The notes: a model not told the origin generated them from the letters alone. A stretch of 64,000 nt of DNA from Pseudoneobacillus sp052180215 (GCF_052180215.1 NZ_CP197471.1:4178001-4242000), one strand, 5' to 3'. Shown: positions 24,289-32,929, numbered from the stretch's first letter. Program-made: numbers and translations.

Positions 24289-25899
24289 ATGGGGACTTTG
24301 CCTAGTGCTGTCGAGCAAGGGCTGAAGTATGTGTCGGAGACGTTGCGTTCGATGCTGCAGCCGGATGTGGAAGAGAACGCCAAGATGGTGCAAAAAGGGA
24401 TGCTTCTTTATCGACAGGGTCTCGTTTATCAGCTGAAGTTTGAAAATGATCAAGTATATGCCTCCGTGCAGGATGTAACACCTGTCAAAGTACGGATTGA
24501 CTTGTCTTTTTTTGAAATGAGCGATTGCGGCTGCCCTATTATGGGGCTGTGCCGACATAAACTCGCTGTTTTCTTTGCTGCTTATGCCAAAATTGGCAGT
24601 GTGTCCGAATGGATTGAAAATTGGCGCGAGCCATTGAAAACCAAAAGTGCCACCGCCAAATGGGGGATCCAGCGTGCGAAGGACCTGTTAAAGGCGAGTG
24701 GAACGTTACAGCCAAACTATGACCGTTGGCTGGAGGCTTTTAATGAAAGCTTTGAAACCATCCTGACGCCTAGTAAAATTAAAAATCAGTATGTGCTGCC
24801 AGAACTTTTTCACGTTTACAAACTTAGAATTCGGGCGTCCGCTCCCCTTGAAAAAGAGTGGAAGCTGCTATACGAGCTTGTGGCCGCCATCTTTACGTTT
24901 CAAAAAATGATTGAACTCGCGGATGTGATGCAATATTCGCCCGGAGAAACAAATAGAGTCTTTTCACCGATTCTAGATGAGCTGATAGACGATTCTGAGG
25001 AATACATTCAAAAGCTTGGGGTCCAAACGATGCCCTTTGCGTTCGATGAATTTTTAGAGCGTCTGCGCGAAGATTCGAGCACGCTTCTCGAAAGCAATCC
25101 TCTCTTCCCGATTGAAAGACTGATGCTCTACCGTCTGTTATGGACGCATCTTTTTAAACGAAAAGAGTGGCGCGAGGCTGAGTTGTCCAATATTGCTGGA
25201 GCTCCGACGTTTGAATACGCGATTGCGGAAATTCACCAGCTTTTTCTATTAAATCGTGACAGTGAAGCTCTTGAAAACCTTCAAAAACAAGGTCCGATGA
25301 TAGTGCCGCTGCTGCTTCAATGGCTCGAACTCATGACTTCGAAAAAAGAATGGTCACGCATGAGGCCATTTGTCGAAATGTTCGTTGATTTTTCCAAGTC
25401 CTATCTGAAGGAATATCGAACCGACCAGCAATGCCGCCATTTCACAAGGGTTGTGATTCAAGCGATTCTGCCGTACTGCTCAGAAACGAAAAGCGATGAC
25501 CTGTACGAGCGAGCGCTTCAGTATTTACTGCCGTACAGCTATGTTTCGTATGACACTTTTCTTTTTGAAAAAAATGACTTCGAACGTTGGAGTGCACTTC
25601 AAGCTTATATCGGCATTGACTTGGAGTGGATTGGCAAGGACCGAGTCAGCTTGTTATCGGCGCAAAGTCCGGAAACACTTGTCATTCTTTATCATCAGTC
25701 GATCCAACAGCAGATCGATTTAAAAAATCGCCAAGGCTATCGCCAGGCGGTCCGCCAGTTGAAAAAACTTCGGACCGTTTATAAGAAGTTGAAGCGTTTG
25801 GAGGAGTGGGACGAATTTTTCGAGCTGTTGATTGAAAAAACGAAGCGTCTGCGCGCCTTCCATGAAGAATGCAAAAGGGGTAAGTTAATCCATGCTTAG
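24289..25899 (+). CDS. ywqB: SWIM zinc-finger domain protein (YwqB-like)
   Basis: The start is the ATG at 24289, 9 bp behind AGAAGGAGG; a longer in-frame start upstream would run through this RBS. 536 residues. The SWIM-type zinc finger (C-x-C...C-x-H) is in MSDCGCPIMGLCRHKLAVFF (~75-94). The rest is helical and unremarkable, with repeated Arg/Glu/Leu helices and a basic tail. SWIM proteins bind DNA or proteins and often pair with SNF2 helicases. Here the SNF2 gene starts inside its last codons (8-bp overlap), so the two are translationally coupled. Confidence 0.85.
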   Translation: MGTLPSAVEQGLKYVSETLRSMLQPDVEENAKMVQKGMLLYRQGLVYQLKFENDQVYASVQDVTPVKVRIDLSFFEMSDCGCPIMGLCRHKLAVFFAAYAKIGSVSEWIENWREPLKTKSATAKWGIQRAKDLLKASGTLQPNYDRWLEAFNESFETILTPSKIKNQYVLPELFHVYKLRIRASAPLEKEWKLLYELVAAIFTFQKMIELADVMQYSPGETNRVFSPILDELIDDSEEYIQKLGVQTMPFAFDEFLERLREDSSTLLESNPLFPIERLMLYRLLWTHLFKRKEWREAELSNIAGAPTFEYAIAEIHQLFLLNRDSEALENLQKQGPMIVPLLLQWLELMTSKKEWSRMRPFVEMFVDFSKSYLKEYRTDQQCRHFTRVVIQAILPYCSETKSDDLYERALQYLLPYSYVSYDTFLFEKNDFERWSALQAYIGIDLEWIGKDRVSLLSAQSPETLVILYHQSIQQQIDLKNRQGYRQAVRQLKKLRTVYKKLKRLEEWDEFFELLIEKTKRLRAFHEECKRGKLIHA

Positions 25900-28777
25900 A
25901 ACGAAATCACTGACCATTGCAGTTGAAAAACTAGAAAATAACCTTTATGCAGTCCGCGCCATTGCGGACGAAGTATTCCTTCCTGTTTCGGACTGGAGAA
26001 ACATGCTTTTCCAACGTCACCGCGAAAGCTATTATGGCGCCTTCCTTGAGGTGAAAAATGAGGCGGTTCATCTTGACAGCTGGCAGCTAACGACGCTTTT
26101 TGCCCATGAAAAATTTAATCCGTTTATTGAATGGGACTGGGATGAATTAGCTGAGCTCTGTCTAACGGCTGCTCCTTCCTTATATGAGGCAATTACCGAA
26201 AAAGACTGGCTGCCGGATTTTAAGGCGCTTGAGTTTGGCGAGTTTCGTTGGCAGCTGCCAAAACGGGTAATGGAAGAGTTTGATATTTCCTTTTGGGAAC
26301 GCCGTTTGGGAGAAGAAACGGTTCAAGAATTTGTCGGCGACTGGTTCCACCAAGCACTGAATGGGCATTTAAATCAAAATCGAGAGATGAAACAGTTTCT
26401 TGGCCATAAGCTAGACCTTTTACAAAAACAAAGCTTCCCTCAAGGAATGCTTTCTGCGTTTTTTGATGAAGATACTTGGTTGGAATGGATTGGTCTAAAG
26501 GAAAGCGATGTACCGTTTACGATTGGCTTGCGTCTGGATGAACCAGAGTTTAGTGCGGCTGTGGAAGAATCCTTTGACAAGTTGGAAGCACATGAACCTA
26601 GTAGGAGCGATCCTTCTGATTGGACGCTTGAACTGTTCTTACGTGACCGTAAAAATCCAGAGAAGATGGTTGAGGTAGCTGCGCTTCCTACAAAATGGCG
26701 GAAGTATATGGATGCGATTCAGGAGACGGAAGCCCGCTGGGTACGAATTTTCCCATGGCTGCGCGGTATATCGTCTCTGCAAGGCGGGGACGATTTCGGG
26801 GAACGAGAAGGTCTAAAGCATGTTCTTTCTGAAGAAGAAGCGTGGATGTTTTTAACCGAAGCTAGCGAAACGCTTCTAAATTTGGGCGTCGAAATCCTAT
26901 TGCCGGCATGGTGGGAAGCAATGCGTAATGCGAACTTGAAGGTGAAGGCCCGTGTGAAGGGGTCCGCGTCCAGTCATCGTCCTTCCTTTGTCGGATTGCA
27001 GGCGATGCTCGATTTCGATTGGCGTTTTTCTATGAATGGCGTGGATTTGTCAGAAGATGAATTTCAGCAGCTTGTTTCTGAAAAAAGACGCCTCGTTTAT
27101 ATTCGCGGACGTTGGGTGAAGCTTGACCCCGCATTTATTCGGCAAATTCAAACGTTAATGAAGCAGGCTGAAAAAGAAGGCTTGCATGTTCGCGATTTAA
27201 TTGAGCAGGAAATGATCGGAGAAGAGGAAGAAGATCAGCTTGAAAATCCAAAAGCTTTTGCCAAAATTCAAATTGAATTAAATCGTCAGTGGAAAACGAT
27301 GATTCATCAGCTTTCCGAGTTGAAGGAATTACCAGAGGTGCCGGTTCCAGAAACGTTGAAAGCAGAGCTTCGACCATACCAGCAAACGGGGATGAACTGG
27401 CTATTATTTTTACGAAAATATGGATTTGGCGCTGTGCTGGCCGACGATATGGGGTTAGGAAAAACGATACAGTTGATTTCGTATTTGTTGTCGGTGAAAG
27501 AAAAGGAGCCGACTGCAGGGCCAGCCTTAATTGTTTGTCCGACGTCTGTCCTTGGCAACTGGCAGAAAGAGCTCGAACGGTTCGCCCCGAGCTTAAATGT
27601 GTATTTGCATTATGGCTCAGGACGATTGAAGGAAGAGGCATTTAAGGAAAAGGCTGAGGCTAGTGATATTGTGCTAACTTCTTATGGGTTAACTCATTTA
27701 GATGAAAGTGACTTCGAGTCGTTAACCTGGAGTGTGATTGCCATTGACGAGGCGCAGAATATCAAAAATGCTCAGACCAAGCAGTCGCGTGCTGTGAGGA
27801 AGTTAAAGGGGCTGCATCATATTGCTTTAACCGGGACACCGATGGAGAACCGTCTAGCCGAGCTATGGTCGATCTTTGATTTTACCAATCATGGATATTT
27901 GGGCAGTTTGGGGCAATTCCAAAAGCGTTTCATCGTGCCAATTGAAAAAGATGATGAAAAGCAAAAGATTCGTGAGCTCCAAGGGCTGATTCGTCCGTTC
28001 TTATTGCGCCGGACGAAACGGGATGAAGAAGTGGCCTTGAATCTACCGGATAAACTGGAGCAAAAGGAATATTGTCCGTTAACAGCCGAGCAGGCATCGC
28101 TTTATGAGCAATTGATTTCTGATACATTTGCACAGATTGAAAGTTTATCAGGGATTGCTCGAAAAGGGTTGGTGCTGCAAATGCTGGGCAGGTTGAAGCA
28201 GCTTTGCAACCATCCTGCATTGTATCTGAAGGAAAAACCTGTTGTGGATATTTTGGACCGTTCCACGAAAATGGAGAAGCTCATTGAAATTATTGAGAAT
28301 GTGCTAGAACGCGAAGAAAGCTGTCTCATTTTTACTCAGTATATTGAAATGGGTGAAATGATTCGCGAACTGCTGAAGAAGAAGTATAAATTAGATGTGC
28401 CATTTTTAAATGGCAGTGTACCAAAAGCACAACGGGATGATATGATTTCCCGCTTCCAGGACCGAAAATTCCCAGTATTCTTGCTGTCACTGAAGGCCGG
28501 GGGAACCGGGTTGAATTTAACAGCAGCCAACCATGTCGTTCATTATGACCGTTGGTGGAATCCAGCTGTTGAAAATCAAGCAACCGACCGGGCGTATCGA
28601 ATTGGTCAAGAGCGTTTTGTTCACGTCCATAAGATGATAAGCACCGGGACGCTAGAAGAAAAAATCGATGCCATGCTGGAAAAGAAACAATTTTTAAACG
28701 ATCAAGTTATCCAAAGTGAAAACTGGATCACCGAGCTTTCTACGGAAGATTTGCGTGAATTGGTTTATTTATCATAA
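25892..28777 (+). CDS. ywqA: SNF2-family DEAD/DEAH helicase (YwqA-like)
   Basis: 961 residues. The N-terminal ~470 residues form the bacterial SNF2-associated region. The SNF2 ATPase core is at ~490-960: motif I ADDMGLGKTIQ, motif Ia VCPTSVLGNW, motif II AIDEAQ, motif III LTGTPMENR, motif V SLKAGGTGLNLTAANHV and motif VI RAYRIGQ. These enzymes translocate on double-stranded DNA to remodel protein-DNA complexes. It is the second gene of the ywqB-ywqA pair, RBS AAAAGGGG within the upstream gene, and is followed by a strong terminator. No restriction or methylase partner is nearby. Confidence 0.93.
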   Translation: MLRTKSLTIAVEKLENNLYAVRAIADEVFLPVSDWRNMLFQRHRESYYGAFLEVKNEAVHLDSWQLTTLFAHEKFNPFIEWDWDELAELCLTAAPSLYEAITEKDWLPDFKALEFGEFRWQLPKRVMEEFDISFWERRLGEETVQEFVGDWFHQALNGHLNQNREMKQFLGHKLDLLQKQSFPQGMLSAFFDEDTWLEWIGLKESDVPFTIGLRLDEPEFSAAVEESFDKLEAHEPSRSDPSDWTLELFLRDRKNPEKMVEVAALPTKWRKYMDAIQETEARWVRIFPWLRGISSLQGGDDFGEREGLKHVLSEEEAWMFLTEASETLLNLGVEILLPAWWEAMRNANLKVKARVKGSASSHRPSFVGLQAMLDFDWRFSMNGVDLSEDEFQQLVSEKRRLVYIRGRWVKLDPAFIRQIQTLMKQAEKEGLHVRDLIEQEMIGEEEEDQLENPKAFAKIQIELNRQWKTMIHQLSELKELPEVPVPETLKAELRPYQQTGMNWLLFLRKYGFGAVLADDMGLGKTIQLISYLLSVKEKEPTAGPALIVCPTSVLGNWQKELERFAPSLNVYLHYGSGRLKEEAFKEKAEASDIVLTSYGLTHLDESDFESLTWSVIAIDEAQNIKNAQTKQSRAVRKLKGLHHIALTGTPMENRLAELWSIFDFTNHGYLGSLGQFQKRFIVPIEKDDEKQKIRELQGLIRPFLLRRTKRDEEVALNLPDKLEQKEYCPLTAEQASLYEQLISDTFAQIESLSGIARKGLVLQMLGRLKQLCNHPALYLKEKPVVDILDRSTKMEKLIEIIENVLEREESCLIFTQYIEMGEMIRELLKKKYKLDVPFLNGSVPKAQRDDMISRFQDRKFPVFLLSLKAGGTGLNLTAANHVVHYDRWWNPAVENQATDRAYRIGQERFVHVHKMISTGTLEEKIDAMLEKKQFLNDQVIQSENWITELSTEDLRELVYLS

Positions 28778-28783
28778 AAGTGT

Positions 28784-28817
28784 GGGCTGCCTTACTTATC
28801 GGGCAGCTCTTTTTTTT
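28784..28817 (+). terminator. Terminator of ywqBA
   Basis: GGGCTGCC, loop, GGGCAGCTC, then eight T, 6 bp after the stop codon. Confidence 0.88.
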
Positions 28818-28820
28818 AGA

Positions 28821-28915
28821 ATGTCCGATAAGTTTTAAAAAGTGTCCGATAAATAAAAATTTGTGTCCGTAAAACACTCGGAAGGTGTCCGAAAAATCCG
28901 ATCATCTGTCCGATA
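28821..28915. repeat. 21-bp-spaced array C (TGTCCGATAA units, inverted)
   Basis: Five TGTCCG units start at 28822, 28843, 28864, 28886 and 28907 (21, 21, 22, 21 bp). This is the reverse complement of the unit in arrays A and B. It lies between the convergent ywqA and DUF3006 genes, immediately behind the ywqA terminator. Confidence 0.82.
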
Positions 28916-28973
28916 AGATAATTTAGATGACCATTTTCATAGTGCTATGCCTGTAAAAATGGTTATTTACCAG

Positions 28974-29004
28974 AAAAAATCCTTCCCTTTTTACAGAGAA
29001 GGAT
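28974..29004 (-). terminator. Terminator of the MBL-DUF3006 unit
   Basis: The minus strand reads ATCCTTC, loop, GAAGGAT, TTTTTC. The upstream arm lies within the last codons of the DUF3006 gene. Confidence 0.7.
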
Positions 29005-29281
29005 GTGTATTGATCAATTTTTGTAGCAATTCTTTATTTTTTCTGCGAACTTTCTCTGTTTCTTCCTTCAAATAAGTTACCGATTTGATTTTTCCATTTT
29101 TAACATCCACTTGAAGAATACTGCCTTTTGTCACTTCATCCGGAAGTATCGTCCGCGGGACATTAAGTTCCATTGTTTCGTCGGAACGCAGCAACAAGAC
29201 CGCTACCTCTCCTTCGAAACGATCGATTGTGTAGATGGCTTGTCCAAAGATTTCTGCTACATCCTGACTATTATTTTGCAT
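28991..29281 (-). CDS. DUF3006 domain protein
   Basis: 96 residues with no signal peptide. The short beta-rich domain AIYTIDRFEGEVAVLLLRSDETMELNVP is typical of DUF3006, followed by a basic helix (EETEKVRRKNKELLQKL). DUF3006 genes are commonly found beside MBL-fold, ComEC-like genes. Here its ATG overlaps the end of the MBL gene by 11 bp, so translation is coupled. Function unknown; the pairing suggests a partner of the hydrolase or a regulator. Confidence 0.8.
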   Translation of the reverse strand: MQNNSQDVAEIFGQAIYTIDRFEGEVAVLLLRSDETMELNVPRTILPDEVTKGSILQVDVKNGKIKSVTYLKEETEKVRRKNKELLQKLINTHPSL

Positions 29282-31013
29282 ATATTAATTTTCCAAACGG
29301 GTCATACAGCTTTGCACTATCACTTGAGTTATTCCAGATATATTTCGTCGTCCATAAAAGGATACTTGGACGTTTTTCGTATGCATTCGGACCTGCCGTG
29401 ATGGTGACAGATTGTCCTGCTTTTAGTTCATATCCTTCTGGGAAAGGGAATGTTTGATTTCCATTTACACTCACCAGCTTCCACCCCGTCATCGTCACGT
29501 CGTTTGATCCTTTATTTTTAATGGATACTGTTTCTTTTCCAAGGTCTAGGCCAGTTATGATTAGGTTCCCTGTTTCATAAGATGGCTTTGTCTCCAGTTT
29601 CGGCTGAGTTTCTTCGATTTCATCGGTTTTTTCAGCATATTGCCATGGATGTGCTAACACATCATAGGTACTGCCATTTGTTTTAACTACAATGGTGCCA
29701 GACTGGGCCGTTGAATAGATACTTGTTCCCCACTGAAGCAAACGGTCCAACACTTCCTTATGCGGGTGACCATATTGATTGTTTAATCCATAGGATAGAA
29801 TCGCTACTTTCGGTCTTACTTCATCAAGGAACAGGGCACTTGTAGAAGTTTGTGAACCGTGGTGACCTGCTTTTAAAATTTCTGCTTCGACATTATAGGT
29901 TTGCACCATTTGAGCCTCTTGTGGTGCTTCCGCATCAGCCGTTAATAAAAAGTCAATTGTCCCCATGCTCAATTTCAACACGATGGATGCTTCATTGCTT
30001 TCTTCATTGGCGTCACCGCTATTTAATACTTCTACTTTAACTCGTTTATCATAATCGAGCAGCTGACCCTCTTTTGCCACCGAAACCGGGATACCTTTTT
30101 GTTGGATTAATTGTAAGTACTCACTATAGGTTTCTGTTGTATGAGTATTGCCGCTATCCAGTATAGCTTTTACAGGTATATTTGCTAGTACAGCTAATAG
30201 TCCACCAAGGTGGTCGGCATCAGGGTGGGTGGAAACGACAAGGTCTAAGGATTGAATCCCTTGTGCTTTTAGGTACTGAACGACTGAGTTCCCCATTTCT
30301 TTTTTTCCGCCATCCACTAACATGTTCTTACCATCTGGGAAAAGTACCAAAATACTATCTCCTTGACCGACATCTAAAAAATGCACCTGGAAATCAGGGA
30401 GTGGTTTAAACTCATCGTTTAACATCCGTGCCATAAATAAAGCAAAATGTTGGCGAGATAAAGCCAGGTTTGGCTTAAATACATTTCCTGGATAGCCGGT
30501 AGTGATATTATTTTTAGCTAAAGCTTCGACATACTCATGAGCCCAATTGTCTTTTGGCACATCACTAAAGTCCCCAGGATAGATCCCAGATAAGCCATAA
30601 GCAATCGCTAATATTTTGGACATTTGTGCTCGAGTGAGAGTTCCATTAGGGTCAAAATACTTTTTCCCTGTCTTGGGATCTGTTTTTCCGCCGATGAATC
30701 CCATCTCAATGGCTTTTGCCACTTCTTCATAACCGTAGTCACCAGGCTTCATATCCATTAAACCTGGATTCGGAGCACCGCCTAAGGAACCTTGTTTTTC
30801 CCTCAGAATCATTTGCACCGCTTGAAGCCGTTTAATCGGTGACTTCGGACGGAACTCACTATTGTAACCTTTAATGATTCCGCGTTGAGTTAAAAAGCCA
30901 ATCTCACTTTCATATTGTGTGACATCAGCAAAAGATTTCGCTTCAGTCGGTTGACTCGATAAAAGAATACTAATAATAAAGGTAATCAGTATTACATAAA
31001 CTTTACTTTTCAA
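29271..31013 (-). CDS. SLH-anchored MBL-fold (ComEC C-terminal-like) hydrolase with lamin-tail domain
   Basis: 580 residues with a TTG start at 31013 behind GGAAAGGGGAT. Signal peptide (~1-25); three SLH repeats (~27-200, e.g. GYNSEFRPKSPIKR, FDPNGTLTRAQMSK, GYPGNVFKPNLALSR); metallo-beta-lactamase domain (~205-445) with DVGQGDSILV and the zinc motif STHPDADHLGG, then a second His segment LKAGHHGSQTSTS; and a lamin-tail (LTD) domain (~480-580, GNQTFPFPEGYELKAGQSVTI). The MBL part is the type found in ComEC C-terminal regions and extracellular nucleases. LTD domains often accompany secreted nucleases. Best guess: a wall-bound phosphodiesterase or nuclease. The substrate is inferred. Confidence 0.87.
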   Translation of the reverse strand: MKSKVYVILITFIISILLSSQPTEAKSFADVTQYESEIGFLTQRGIIKGYNSEFRPKSPIKRLQAVQMILREKQGSLGGAPNPGLMDMKPGDYGYEEVAKAIEMGFIGGKTDPKTGKKYFDPNGTLTRAQMSKILAIAYGLSGIYPGDFSDVPKDNWAHEYVEALAKNNITTGYPGNVFKPNLALSRQHFALFMARMLNDEFKPLPDFQVHFLDVGQGDSILVLFPDGKNMLVDGGKKEMGNSVVQYLKAQGIQSLDLVVSTHPDADHLGGLLAVLANIPVKAILDSGNTHTTETYSEYLQLIQQKGIPVSVAKEGQLLDYDKRVKVEVLNSGDANEESNEASIVLKLSMGTIDFLLTADAEAPQEAQMVQTYNVEAEILKAGHHGSQTSTSALFLDEVRPKVAILSYGLNNQYGHPHKEVLDRLLQWGTSIYSTAQSGTIVVKTNGSTYDVLAHPWQYAEKTDEIEETQPKLETKPSYETGNLIITGLDLGKETVSIKNKGSNDVTMTGWKLVSVNGNQTFPFPEGYELKAGQSVTITAGPNAYEKRPSILLWTTKYIWNNSSDSAKLYDPFGKLIYAK

Positions 31014-31111
31014 CTTGATATCCCCTTTCCATCCTAAAATTTATCATGGATGAAAAAGGAGCAACTTATGTATAAAATCAGACATTGTAGCGAATTTAAT
31101 CAATTTATCAC

Positions 31112-31164
31112 TGTACAGCATTACCTCACCGGGGGTCTGACCCCCAGTGAGGTAATGCTGTACA
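31112..31164. repeat. REP-like palindrome, locus 2
   Basis: Outer arms TGTACAGCATTACCTCAC and GTGAGGTAATGCTGTACA surround the core GGGGGTCTGACCCCC. It lies in the gap between the SLH-MBL gene and the next minus-strand gene. The outer arms differ from the other copies while the core is identical, and both arms changed together, which points to selection for pairing. Confidence 0.88.
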
Positions 31165-31263
31165 ATACTAAAGTGAAATGACAGCAGGGTATAATAAAAA
31201 AAACACTCCATTAAAAGGAAATGGGATGTTTTTTTAAAGGTCGTTTTTAAATCCATCTCTTAT

Positions 31264-31698
31264 TTAAGCAATAGGTATGTTCATTTTCTCTGCACATATC
31301 ATCCATGAATCCTTATATCCTAGTTTTATCTTGTTATAAGGGGGACACGAAAGAAATGTTACTATATTTCCCTTCTGGATTAGAAAGTAATTACATATGG
31401 ACATAATTGGTTCATCCAAAATGATAGTCAAATTATGTTTATAATATAAAATTCTCCCTCTATTTTTTCTAATTCCATCTTCATATTGAAAATAGATCAT
31501 TTTATCTTTAGTTAAATTTATATACTTATAGCGATTTAAATGTAAATCCTGATTATTTTTTTTACACATGAAATATAAGACATCATGCCACGTTGGAAGT
31601 CTATCTATATGTATTTCTGAAGTTGATTTATGTTTCCCAATAAAGATAATGTTTAAGCTATCATTATTAAATGTAATATCTTTTGAACTGTCATCCAT
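31264..31698 (-). CDS. Hypothetical protein
   Basis: About 144 residues if the ATG at 31698 is used; the frame can be extended to a GTG at 31734, but an AGGGGG site lies between, 12 bp from the ATG. I do not recognise the family. It has no signal peptide or membrane segment and is rich in Tyr, Ile, Lys and Asn (e.g. LHLNRYKYINLTKDKMIYFQ), with one conserved-looking FLSCPPYNK. The region is visibly more AT-rich than its neighbours, which may mean recent acquisition. It could be a small regulator, but nothing in the sequence proves this. A gap of ~280 bp upstream holds no recognisable feature. Confidence 0.5.
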   Translation of the reverse strand: MDDSSKDITFNNDSLNIIFIGKHKSTSEIHIDRLPTWHDVLYFMCKKNNQDLHLNRYKYINLTKDKMIYFQYEDGIRKNRGRILYYKHNLTIILDEPIMSICNYFLIQKGNIVTFLSCPPYNKIKLGYKDSWMICAEKMNIPIA

Positions 31699-31981
31699 AT
31701 ACTGTGAGATTCCCCCTAAATAGTAAAATAGCACTAATCCGCTTTATTATTTTACTATACTTTTCAGACGATTCTCTTATATACTTTGTGAAAAGATTTT
31801 GACAATTTAAGCAATGGACTTTTATTAAAGATATCACCTTTAATACACTTCATATAGAGGTAATATGTGAAAAAAGAAGCAACTATCGAGATCAAACACT
31901 CTCTCAACAGAAGCATAAAATAATAGGGGGTAATCGGGGGATATTTTGATTTTTTCTATTTGAGGATAATGTATTACCTTT

Positions 31982-32182
31982 TTAATTTTTCCGTTCCATG
32001 TATGCGTATAACCGTGGCCCACCCTCTTCATGTGTAATCATGTGGGTTTCACGAATTACCCATTCCATCTGTCGAACTCGCTTATCAAGACTATCTATCC
32101 TTTCATTTGTCCTTCCTACCATTTTTATTAAACTGCCTAGCAAGGTTTCAAGTTGACTAGCGGATTCCTGCAGCTGTTGCAT
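31982..32182 (-). CDS. Small coiled-coil hypothetical protein downstream of ssb
   Basis: 66 residues with ATG at 32182 and a good RBS (AGAGGAG, 7 bp spacing). It overlaps the end of ssb by 26 bp, so it is likely co-translated. The heptad-like pattern LQESASQLETLLGSLIKMVGR, then RIDSLDKRVRQMEW, suggests a coiled coil. I do not recognise a family. It may act with Ssb, which lacks the usual acidic protein-docking tail. Confidence 0.55.
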   Translation of the reverse strand: MQQLQESASQLETLLGSLIKMVGRTNERIDSLDKRVRQMEWVIRETHMITHEEGGPRLYAYMERKN

Positions 32183-32708
32183 TCGTATTCTCCTCTGGAA
32201 CCTGATTTTCTGTTGCCTGATTTACTGTCGAATTACTATCTTGTCGATTGCTATAATTTGGCGGTGGCCAATCCATGGACCCTGTCCGTTCACCTGAGAT
32301 AGGCCAATCACCTGAATTCCTTCTTTCCGTTTGGAAAGCAGAAGATGCATTCCCTGAAGGTCCTCCAGCAGAAGATCGTTCATCATTTGTATTTCGACTT
32401 AAAAATTGGACGGTTTCGGCCACCACCTCTGTTAGGTAAACCTTTTTTCCTTCCTGATTCGTGTAATTTCGGGTTTGAATTTTCCCAGTGATTCCAATGA
32501 CTGAACCTTTACGGCAATAGTTGGCTGTATTTTCAGCCGTTTTCCTCCATAAGGTACAGTGAACAAAATCCGTTTCGTATTCCCCATTATGATTTTTAAA
32601 TTGCCTATTTACCGCTAGGGTCACATTTACTACTGGAGTCCCTTCCGGAGTTACCCTTAGATCTGGGTCTTTGGTTAAACGTCCAACTAGTGTCACCTGG
32701 TTAATCAT
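32157..32708 (-). CDS. ssbB: Single-stranded DNA-binding protein (SsbB/YwpH-like)
   Basis: 183 residues with ATG at 32708 and RBS AGGAGATGAG. The OB-fold occupies ~1-105: MINQVTLVGRLTKDPDLR, FVHCTLWRKTAENTANYCRKGS, GKIQTRNYTNQEGKKVYLTEVVAE. The remaining ~75 residues are a Ser/Asn/Gly-rich linker. The C terminus (NATAAGIR) lacks the acidic DDDLPF-type tip that recruits partners in the essential SsbA. This points to an SsbB-like, competence-type paralogue, and its position next to ywpF also fits ywpH/ssbB. Confidence 0.87.
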   Translation of the reverse strand: MINQVTLVGRLTKDPDLRVTPEGTPVVNVTLAVNRQFKNHNGEYETDFVHCTLWRKTAENTANYCRKGSVIGITGKIQTRNYTNQEGKKVYLTEVVAETVQFLSRNTNDERSSAGGPSGNASSAFQTERRNSGDWPISGERTGSMDWPPPNYSNRQDSNSTVNQATENQVPEENTNATAAGIR

Positions 32709-32775
32709 AAATGTCTCATCTCCTTTCTATTGATGAAACCATCATAGTCCTTTTAAACCACCTTAGTAAAATTGA

Positions 32776-32866
32776 GAAAATAGCATTTTCAAGCTTATTT
32801 TTATTTGAAAATGTCATTTTCTCCAAGAGAAATGCCATTTTCACCCCTTAAATCTGCCATTTAGTA
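32776..32866. repeat. Possible 21-bp-spaced array G (GCCATTTTC units)
   Basis: Upstream of ssb, CATTT starts at 32784, 32815, 32836 and 32858, in contexts GAAAATAGCATTTTC, GAAAATGTCATTTTC, GAAATGCCATTTTC and AAATCTGCCATTT. Spacing is 31, 21 and 22 bp. Each unit is itself partly palindromic (GAAAATG-CATTTTC). It shares the pitch but not the sequence of the other arrays, so membership is uncertain. Confidence 0.45.
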
Positions 32867-32929
32867 CTATTTTACAAAATCTAACCAATTTTTTTCGACA
32901 AATTTTCGGAAGTGGTACTCCAATAGACA

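Noticed and set aside
24289..28777. Defence island around NERD, SWIM and SNF2 genes
   Set aside because: The ywqB-ywqA pair is a common chromosomal pair in Bacillaceae; no methylase, restriction subunit, phage gene or toxin is adjacent.
31044..31256. Small minus-strand frame across REP locus 2
   Set aside because: Its middle is the palindrome itself; the translated sequence has no coding character and no RBS.
31840..32031. Small minus-strand frame overlapping the coiled-coil gene
   Set aside because: It overlaps the end of the better supported 31982-32182 gene in another frame and has no good RBS.
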